In this document: positions 1 through 5,524 of the stretch, piece after piece
Position numbering within the stretch: the first letter of the stretch is position 1
Layout: every line of letters starts with the position of its first letter
Assembly: GCF_946479715.1 (NCBI RefSeq)
Contig: NZ_CAMLHF010000276.1
Location: 1 to 5,524 of the forward strand
Length of the DNA: 5,524 nucleotides
Source: an uncultured Pedobacter sp.
Lineage (GTDB): Bacteria > Bacteroidota > Bacteroidia > Sphingobacteriales > Sphingobacteriaceae
Direction: 5' to 3'
The notes under the pieces: model-generated
The model's input: only the letters and a program-made list of their open reading frames with translations
Told to the model about the DNA's origin: nothing
The model's database searches: none
Made by a program: the position numbers and the translations under genes

Positions 1-145
1 ACGGACCATCTGGGGTTTTTGACGTTGGCACCTTTTTAGGCGCGTTTGTAAAAACACCTTTATACCGTCCTGCATATATTTCCTGTGCCTTACTTTCTTG
101 AGCAAAACAGAACAGGATCAGAAGTATGGTCCACAAATTACGCAC
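1..145 (-). CDS. Secreted protein, 5' part only; possible PUL glycoside hydrolase
   Basis: A reading frame opens with GTG at 145-143, one codon after the susD stop (TAG-GTT-GTG, same frame), and stays open for 48 codons to the window edge. It begins (M)RNLWTILLILFCFAQESKA, a clear type I signal peptide: Arg2, hydrophobic core at about residues 4-15, and a likely cut after SKA at residue 20. The Cys at 13 follows Phe and has no lipobox, so a lipoprotein is unlikely. The mature part starts QEIYAGRYKGVFTNAPKK and reaches TPDGP at the edge. From memory, a 'VPT..PDGP' stretch followed by 'LLGNGD' occurs near the start of some secreted Bacteroidota glycosidases, but the confirming residues are outside the window. 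I infer an exported enzyme of this PUL, translated by coupling to susD. A TTG at 136-134 is an alternative start but would lose the Arg. That the region is coding is well supported; the function is a guess. Confidence 0.62.
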   Translation of the reverse strand, partial: MRNLWTILLILFCFAQESKAQEIYAGRYKGVFTNAPKKVPTSKTPDGP

Positions 146-148
146 AAC

Positions 149-1615
149 CTAAAAGTTGGGATTCTGTGTCCACACGCCTTTCATAATATCCATTTGACCC
201 AATGGGATTGGAAAAAGGTAAGACTTAAACTTTCTTTTTGTTCCTTTAGCATCATAAGCCACCAGAGGGATAACCTGATCTGCTATTTTCCATCTGATTA
301 GGTCATTGTATCGTAAACCCTCAAAAGCAAGTTCCACTCTTCTCTCATTTCTAATGATTTCCCTAGTCAGCACAAGCTTTGCCGGCATATTAACTCCAGG
401 TCTTGCCCTTACATCATTTAATGCTTTTAAAGCACGTGGGTCAGCACCTTGTCCATTTTCAAACATGGCCTCAGCATACATCAGTAACAGATCAGCATAG
501 CGAATTTTAACCATATGCTGATCACTCAATGTAGCACCAGAGGCATTATTTATAGCAGGATTTACCCATTTTTTAAAGGCCATGGTAGTATAAGGAATTT
601 GTCCTTCGGCCGTACTCCCGGCTTGTTTAAAGCCTCCCGGATTATATGCCCAGGGATCACCGGCTTCAAAAATGGTCATCTTTCTGCGCGGATCATTTGG
701 CTCATAAGCATTCTTCAGTTCTACAGTTGGAAATACAGACATACGCCCGCCAATAACCTGATCCAAAGAGTGATAATCATCCGGGGCTTTAAATTGTACA
801 GAGAACATGATCTCTTTGTTATTGATTTGATTACCAAAAAATATACCGGCATAATTGTCAGAAAGTCGAAATGGATTACCAGCGTCGCCAATTAATGTCC
901 AGGCTGCATCAGCTGCTTCACTATATCGTTCATTGTTTAACAGCACTCTGGTTTTAAGGGCTATTGCAGAACCTTTCACGGCACGGCCATCACCAAATGC
1001 GGTAGCTGGCAAGTAAGAAATAGCCAAATCAAGATCTTTGAGAATCTGCGCAACTATTTCTGCTTTAGGAGATCTCGGCGTTTTCATAAAATCACCATCC
1101 AATGTAGCTGGTTTCAAAATAAGTGGCAAATCTCCATAAAGCTGAGTAAGGTCATTATAGTAAAAAGCCCTTAGAAACAGAGCCTCTCCTTTCATCTTGT
1201 TACGGGTGGCATCTGTAATTACAGTAACACGGTCTATATTCTCCAGAAAGTAATTACAATAAGCAATTCCCTGAAAACCAAAAGTAAAGGATTTACTCAC
1301 AATACCGGTTGTAGCAGAATTATGCTCACCCCTCATTACAATATCAAAAGCTTCATAATTAGAGGTATTGGACGCATTGTCAGACAGTGCTTCCCAGTAA
1401 AGGGAATTACCGCTTTGCCCTGCCCCATTGGAAATAATTGGTTCTTTAAGCTTATAATAGCAAGCTATAAGTGCCTTATTGGCCTCTCCTTCTGTTTTCC
1501 AAAAATTTTCAGAATTGGGATTAGAAAGCGGATCTGTATCTAAAGTCTTCTTACATGAAAACACCATTGTGCTCAACATTATCAGAAGCATTGTTTTTAT
1601 ATATATAGTCTTCAT
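149..1615 (-). CDS. SusD/RagB-family outer-membrane glycan-binding lipoprotein
   Basis: The 488-residue protein is a normal length for SusD/RagB. It starts MKTIYIKTMLLIM and has a lipobox ending MVFS-C, with Cys21 as the predicted lipidated residue, so it should be exported and anchored in the outer membrane facing outward. Helical TPR-like segments typical of the family are visible at about 141-167 (GEALFLRAFYYNDL, then YGDLPLI) and 215-242. The C-terminal SusD signatures are IRYADLLLMYAEAM (371-384), LNDVRAR (399-405), IRNERRVELAFEGLRYNDLIR (421-441) and the closing FPIP...QNPNF (468-488). In characterised systems SusD forms the lid over the SusC barrel and captures oligosaccharides; specificity cannot be read here. 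Its ATG lies 11 bp after the susC stop, so the two are surely co-transcribed. No clear Shine-Dalgarno is seen, as is usual in this phylum. Met9 is an alternative start but would drop the basic n-region Lys7. No truncation or frameshift is seen. Confidence 0.96.
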   Translation of the reverse strand: MKTIYIKTMLLIMLSTMVFSCKKTLDTDPLSNPNSENFWKTEGEANKALIACYYKLKEPIISNGAGQSGNSLYWEALSDNASNTSNYEAFDIVMRGEHNSATTGIVSKSFTFGFQGIAYCNYFLENIDRVTVITDATRNKMKGEALFLRAFYYNDLTQLYGDLPLILKPATLDGDFMKTPRSPKAEIVAQILKDLDLAISYLPATAFGDGRAVKGSAIALKTRVLLNNERYSEAADAAWTLIGDAGNPFRLSDNYAGIFFGNQINNKEIMFSVQFKAPDDYHSLDQVIGGRMSVFPTVELKNAYEPNDPRRKMTIFEAGDPWAYNPGGFKQAGSTAEGQIPYTTMAFKKWVNPAINNASGATLSDQHMVKIRYADLLLMYAEAMFENGQGADPRALKALNDVRARPGVNMPAKLVLTREIIRNERRVELAFEGLRYNDLIRWKIADQVIPLVAYDAKGTKRKFKSYLFPIPLGQMDIMKGVWTQNPNF

Positions 1616-1626
1616 AACATTAACGA

Positions 1627-4600
1627 TTATAGTGTTACTTTCACACCGAATGAATAAATTTTAGCCTGAGGGTAAATTGCTGCCCGACCACTGGCCGCTG
1701 CCCGTTCAGGATCACTTCCTTTAAAAAAGTCGCTAAATGTTAGCAGGTTGTCTCCAGACACATATAATCTTAGTGCCTGAATCTTAGCTCTGTTAATCAG
1801 CTTAGCCGGGAAGCTGTAACCCAGCTGAAAATTCTTTAATCTCAAATAAGAAGCATCCTGCAACCACCAGTCCGAAACCTGGGTATTAGGCGTATAATTT
1901 TCGTTAAAAATATGAGGGATGGTATTTGATGTACCTTCTCCATCCCAGGCACCTCTCCAGAACGTAGGTGGCGGGCCTGCTTGTCTGAATGGTGCAATTC
2001 CCCATTCTTTAACATAGATCTTACGGCCTTGAACTCCCTGGAAAAAGAAGCTCAGGTCAAAGTTTTTATAATCGGCGTTAAAGCTCAATCCGTAATTAAA
2101 TTTAGGAAAAGCCCCACCAACCACCATTCGGTCATCAGTAGTAATTTTGCCATCAGGAACACCATTTGGCCCACTTACATCTTTGTATTTCATGTCTCCC
2201 GGTTTAGGTTTAACAAGTGGAGTGGGTCCATTGTCAATTTCAGCCTGATTTTGATAGATACCATCAAATACGTACATGAAATACGAATTATAAGGTAGCC
2301 CTTCCTGATTGATCGTTCCATTGCCACCATTAATCTCACGCGCACCATATTTCACTACCTTATTTCTGTAGGTCTCAAAGTTTCCCTGCACTTTGTAATG
2401 AAAGTCGTTGATCTTATTTTCATATCCCAATGAAACTTCGAAACCGGTGTTGTTCATTTCGCCAAGGTTTACTGTTGGACCGGCAACACCTATAAAATCA
2501 GGAACCTGAAGCGGCCTCAAAATATCAGTTGTGTTTTTAGAATACCAGTCTACACTTCCAAATAATGATGATTTAAACAAACTGAAATCAAGACCTATAT
2601 CAGTTACCGTAGTTGTTTCCCAGGTAATATTTCTATTAATCAGATCGGTTCTGGTTACACCTTGCTGTAAAGAACCTCCTATATTGTATAAAACAGGGTT
2701 TAGCACATCCTGATACGGATAAGGCATTGATTCTCCCCCGAGGTTACGGTTAACATTCTGGTTCCCAACCTGTCCCCATGATACCCGGGCTTTAAGATTA
2801 TCTACCCAATCAATAGATTTCATGAAGTCTTCCTGCGAAATTCTCCATCCGGCAGAAGCAGATGGGAAAAATCCCCATTTATTTCCTTTCGGAAAACGTG
2901 AAGACCCATCATAACGGAAGTTTCCTTCCAATAAATATTTCTCCTTATAGTTGTAGTTAATCCTTCCAAACAGCGACTGCAATGCCCATTGATATGCATA
3001 ACCATCGGCAAGTTGTCCTCCCGGAGAATAAGACCCAAGTTCAATCAAATCATCAGAAGGGGCATTTCTTTTAAAGCCTTGTAAGCGATCGTAGCGAAAA
3101 GTCTCCTGACTTCCTCCCAATAAAGCAGAGAAGTTATGTACTTCGTTAAAAGTTTTGGTGTAATTTAATGTACCGAACACGGTATACTGAACATCCTTTT
3201 CATTACGAACAGTCAGGTTATTTTCACCCACGGTTCCATTCCATTGTGTATTGTACAGATATTGTCCGCTTGCATCCGGAAGGAACATATACCCTGGTAT
3301 ACCAACAACATGTACCTTACTTTGCCTGTCGTTATATTTTACCGCACCTTTAATTTCTCCTTTTAATCCAGGAAGAATATCTACATCGAGAAATGCCGAT
3401 GCCAGCGTATAATAGTTCTTTATGTATCTTCCTCCATTTTCTGCTGTGGCCACCGGATTCTTGTTTCCACCTTCCTGAATAAAGGCTTTAGCAGCATATC
3501 TTCCACTTCCATCCGGAAGTTTTGGCGTAAATGTAGGGTGAGCAGCTAAAGCACTTAAAATCTGATCTTCTGTAGAATTTCCATCAAAATTATTATTCAG
3601 CGCTGTTTCATTCCGGTCTCCTTTAGAAAATGCAATATTGGTTCCAAAAGTAACCTTATTGTTCAGACTTGTTTTAAAGTTAAACTGGGCATCATATCTT
3701 TTATAACCCGTTGCAATAAGGATACCATCCTGATCAAGATAGCCAGCCCCAAAGTTATATGTTGTTCCTTCTTTACCACCGTTAACACTCACATAATGCT
3801 GTTGCATTGGAGCTGTGCGGAAAATCGCATCCATCCAGTCGTAACTTGGGTATTGCGCAGGATTTGTAATGGCACCCTGGCGATATTGTTCAATCTGGTC
3901 GGGGGTATAGATTTGGTTGGCACTGGTACCCGTATGTGCAATTGCCTTATTGAGCAATTCCATAAACTCAACAGAATTGGTAATCCGATCATAGATAGAA
4001 GTAGCGCGTTGACTGCCATAATTATAGCTGTAATCAACATTTAATCTTCCCGCTTTACCAGATTTGGTAGTTACCAAAACTACCCCATTTGCCGCTCTGG
4101 ACCCATAAATTGCTGCCGAAGCAGCATCCTTTAATACAGAGATACTTTCTATCTGATTTGGGTTTACATTATTTAAATTACCCTCTACACCATCTATCAG
4201 AATAAGCGGATCGTTCCCGGCACCACTAAAAGTACCCTGACCACGAATTTGTATAGTTGCACTCTCTGCTCCCGGTTGGCCAGAATTCTGTGTTACCTGC
4301 ACACCCGGCATCCTACCCTGTAATAAAGAGGTAGTGTTTGGTGCCTGTCTGGTAGTTAACTCCGTACCCGAAACATTACTCACCGCCCCAGTCAGGTTCA
4401 CTTTCTTTTGTGTACCATAACCTACTACCACAATCTCAGAAAGTGCGCTGCTTTCTTCTTTTAACACCACATTAATAGAGGTGCGGTTATTTACAGGAAT
4501 TTCCTGTGGTGCAAAGCCAATAAAGGTAAATACAAGTGTTCCCGTTCCATCAGGTAAGGTCAGCGCATAATTACCATCACTATCTGTCATGGTGCCTGTA

Positions 4601-5130
4601 TTGCTTCCTTTAAGTTTTATATTAACACCAGGCAATGGCCCGCCCTTTTCATCAGTAACCTTTCCTTTAAGTTCTAATTTTTGAACCGAAGTACTTCTGG
4701 ATGGTATAACACTGGCCACATTATCTTTAATGATCACCGTTTTGTCCTTAAACATATAAGTAAAAGGTTGCCCTTCAAAACAGCGTTTTAATACTTCTTC
4801 AAGCGTTTCATTGTTAACTGAAATATCTACTCTTTTCGCTTTCTTTATATCTTCCAGATTGTAAAAGAAATCATAACCACTTTGTTTACGGATTTCCTTA
4901 AACAACTGTTGCAGACTCGCATTCTTTTTTGAAAAGGTGATACGTTGGGCCTTACTTGCCTGGGCAATCTGCAAAAAGAGAGTGACTAGTAAAATTGTAG
5001 TAATCTTAATTCTCATAATTAGTTTACTATGATCTGTCTCTTTAAATCTGCGCAAAGCAGAATTCATAATCAGCAGAAATTTAGGTACAAAGCTCCGCGG
5101 CTTACATACAGATTGTTTGTAAAAGTTCAT
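1627..5130 (-). CDS. SusC/RagA-family TonB-dependent outer-membrane transporter with STN signalling domain
   Basis: From ATG 5130 the protein has 1167 residues, typical for SusC with an STN domain. In order: a leader MNFYKQSVCKPRSFVPKF (1-18); a signal-peptide-like segment starting MRIKITTILL at 39, probable cut after SKA near residue 61; STN domain about 64-137; carboxypeptidase-regulatory-like domain about 155-225 (GKVTDEKGGPLPGVNI, GNYALTL); TonB box-like SEIVVVGYG (231-239); plug about 243-359 with the SusC hallmark LKDAASAAIYGSRAANGVV; and a beta-barrel to the end, with LRLKNFQLGYSFP (1096-1108) and GDNLLT (1126-1131) as usual near the C-terminus. It should import a SusD-bound glycan using TonB energy, while STN signals to the FecR regulator encoded upstream. 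The start is uncertain. ATG 5016 begins directly at the signal peptide (1129 residues). GTG 5214 would run translation through a strong hairpin and is unlikely. I prefer 5130 because the leader resembles that of other Sphingobacteriaceae SusC proteins (from memory). Confidence 0.93.
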   Translation of the reverse strand: MNFYKQSVCKPRSFVPKFLLIMNSALRRFKETDHSKLIMRIKITTILLVTLFLQIAQASKAQRITFSKKNASLQQLFKEIRKQSGYDFFYNLEDIKKAKRVDISVNNETLEEVLKRCFEGQPFTYMFKDKTVIIKDNVASVIPSRSTSVQKLELKGKVTDEKGGPLPGVNIKLKGSNTGTMTDSDGNYALTLPDGTGTLVFTFIGFAPQEIPVNNRTSINVVLKEESSALSEIVVVGYGTQKKVNLTGAVSNVSGTELTTRQAPNTTSLLQGRMPGVQVTQNSGQPGAESATIQIRGQGTFSGAGNDPLILIDGVEGNLNNVNPNQIESISVLKDAASAAIYGSRAANGVVLVTTKSGKAGRLNVDYSYNYGSQRATSIYDRITNSVEFMELLNKAIAHTGTSANQIYTPDQIEQYRQGAITNPAQYPSYDWMDAIFRTAPMQQHYVSVNGGKEGTTYNFGAGYLDQDGILIATGYKRYDAQFNFKTSLNNKVTFGTNIAFSKGDRNETALNNNFDGNSTEDQILSALAAHPTFTPKLPDGSGRYAAKAFIQEGGNKNPVATAENGGRYIKNYYTLASAFLDVDILPGLKGEIKGAVKYNDRQSKVHVVGIPGYMFLPDASGQYLYNTQWNGTVGENNLTVRNEKDVQYTVFGTLNYTKTFNEVHNFSALLGGSQETFRYDRLQGFKRNAPSDDLIELGSYSPGGQLADGYAYQWALQSLFGRINYNYKEKYLLEGNFRYDGSSRFPKGNKWGFFPSASAGWRISQEDFMKSIDWVDNLKARVSWGQVGNQNVNRNLGGESMPYPYQDVLNPVLYNIGGSLQQGVTRTDLINRNITWETTTVTDIGLDFSLFKSSLFGSVDWYSKNTTDILRPLQVPDFIGVAGPTVNLGEMNNTGFEVSLGYENKINDFHYKVQGNFETYRNKVVKYGAREINGGNGTINQEGLPYNSYFMYVFDGIYQNQAEIDNGPTPLVKPKPGDMKYKDVSGPNGVPDGKITTDDRMVVGGAFPKFNYGLSFNADYKNFDLSFFFQGVQGRKIYVKEWGIAPFRQAGPPPTFWRGAWDGEGTSNTIPHIFNENYTPNTQVSDWWLQDASYLRLKNFQLGYSFPAKLINRAKIQALRLYVSGDNLLTFSDFFKGSDPERAAASGRAAIYPQAKIYSFGVKVTL

Positions 5131-5137
5131 ACATTTG
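5130..5137 (+). promoter_or_regulatory. Candidate Bacteroidota -7 promoter element, antisense to susC
   Basis: TACATTTG matches the Bacteroidota -7 consensus TAnnTTTG exactly, on the plus strand, opposite to all genes here. Its first base is the complement of the A of the preferred susC ATG. The -33 element is weak: TTG (5113-5115) and TTTG (5116-5119) lie only 14 and 10 bases upstream, while the usual gap is about 19-21, where nothing matches. Initiation would be expected around 5141-5145, leading into the terminator at 5194-5226. An 8-mer with six fixed bases can occur by chance, so the position just ahead of a same-strand terminator is the main support. Confidence 0.3.
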
Positions 5138-5142
5138 TTTAG

Positions 5143-5226
5143 TTGGGGTTTAACGAAAAAATAACTCTTGGAGGGTAATCCCAGCCATTTTTTACCGGGA
5201 GTGGTTCCAAGCACTTCCGGTTTTTT
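5143..5226 (+). ncRNA. Candidate cis-antisense small RNA opposite the susC leader
   Basis: This is an inferred transcript of about 85 nt, from a TAnnTTTG element (5130-5137) to an intrinsic terminator (5194-5226), both on the plus strand. It would be fully complementary to the susC mRNA leader just upstream of ATG 5130. Within it one sees an imperfect small hairpin (5169-5187: TGG-A-GGG, loop TAAT, CCC-AG-CCA) followed by the terminator hairpin. No convincing plus-strand reading frame explains the terminator. Bacteroides PULs are known to carry such cis-encoded antisense RNAs (DonS type) between the anti-sigma gene and susC, repressing the locus; the layout here is the same. The start is approximate and no homology is claimed. 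Confidence 0.35.
5194..5226 (+). terminator. Intrinsic terminator on the plus strand between fecR and susC
   Basis: The arms ACCGGGAGTG (5194-5203) and CACTTCCGGT (5212-5221) form a 10-bp stem around an 8-base loop, with one G-U wobble when read as plus-strand RNA, followed by six T (5221-5226). On the minus strand the same position is an A-C mismatch and the stem is followed by TAAAAAATGG, not a T-tract, so it does not look like a terminator for fecR. An outer 5-bp pairing AGCCA (5183-5187) with TGGCT (5226-5230) extends the inverted repeat to 48 bp. In the minus-strand mRNA it would remain a leader hairpin upstream of susC. Confidence 0.6.
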
Positions 5227-5243
5227 GGCTTTACCTGATTGCT

Positions 5244-5259
5244 ACAGCACAAATGCTGC
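5244..5259. repeat. Short inverted repeat (small hairpin) in the fecR-susC spacer
   Basis: CAGCA (5245-5249) and TGCTG (5254-5258) form a perfect 5-bp stem around a 4-base loop (CAAA on plus, TTTG on minus), possibly extended by one wobble pair. It lies 13 bp beyond the larger inverted repeat at 5183-5230. It has no T-tract, so it is not a terminator. It could be leader structure or chance; it is too short to call an operator. Confidence 0.25.
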
Positions 5260-5356
5260 TTACAGGCGCTATTACCTCAAATTAGGGTATAAGTTGTGTG
5301 GTCATTCTTCTTCTCATGCTGTTTATTTTTTTGGTTAGTTATAAATATTTGCTCGT

Positions 5357-5524
<168 letters not shown>

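Noticed and set aside
98..301. Short plus-strand reading frames opposite susD (98-301, 306-500, 515-895, 1322-1543, 1479-1664)
   Set aside because: They lie antisense to a complete, well-conserved SusD gene or its junctions, have no recognisable domains, and are explained as shadows of that coding sequence.
1612..1620. Two-codon minicistron ATG-TTA-TGA whose stop overlaps the susD ATG
   Set aside because: The overlap is real in the sequence, but in AT-rich DNA such a 9-base arrangement is easily chance, and the tight susC-susD spacing already explains coupling.
1981..4044. Short reading frames on either strand inside susC (for example 1981-2298, 2820-3044, 3168-3353, 3789-4040, 3796-4044)
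   Set aside because: All fall within the SusC barrel coding sequence, in other frames. None shows a start context, domain or signal peptide to suggest a real overlapping gene.
5250..5285. Minus-strand promoter for susC: TTTG, a 20-base gap, then AGCATTTG
   Set aside because: The spacing fits but the -7 box lacks the TA of TAnnTTTG, and the site overlaps a small hairpin. TAATTTG nearby is one base short of consensus. Too weak to annotate; susC may use an ECF promoter or read through from fecR.

Overview
The window is a piece of a polysaccharide-utilization locus (PUL) from a Bacteroidota genome. Sphingobacteriaceae (Pedobacter or a relative) is the best guess. The signs are a SusC/SusD pair, an N-terminal signalling (STN) domain on SusC, a FecR-type anti-sigma tail just upstream, AT-leaning DNA, no clear Shine-Dalgarno sites, and an N-terminal SusC leader of the MNFYK...CKPR...PKFLLIM type that I associate from memory with Pedobacter-like genomes. 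All recognisable genes lie on the minus strand, so transcription runs from high to low coordinates.

Layout in transcription order. Positions 5475-5524 are an uninterrupted run of 50 G, almost certainly a sequencing or contig-end artefact. Positions 5357-5474 hold the last ~38 codons of a FecR-like anti-sigma factor. Positions 5131-5356 are a 226-bp leader with a strong hairpin whose T-tract makes it an intrinsic terminator for the plus strand, plus an exact TAnnTTTG promoter element on that same strand. Together they outline a possible ~85-nt antisense RNA facing the susC leader. Positions 1627-5130 encode the SusC-family TonB-dependent transporter. Positions 149-1615 encode the SusD-family lipoprotein, 11 bp downstream. 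Positions 1-145 encode the start of a third, secreted protein that begins at a GTG one codon after the susD stop; it is cut by the window edge.

How it works together (family knowledge plus inference): SusD captures a glycan at the cell surface and SusC imports it using TonB energy. The STN domain of SusC is expected to report substrate binding to FecR, which would release an ECF sigma factor presumably encoded beyond the poly-G end. The downstream exported protein is probably the locus's enzyme, perhaps a glycoside hydrolase, but its diagnostic region lies outside the window. The substrate cannot be named from this sequence. The most interesting element is the possible cis-antisense RNA between fecR and susC, the same position and orientation as DonS-type regulators of Bacteroides PULs.
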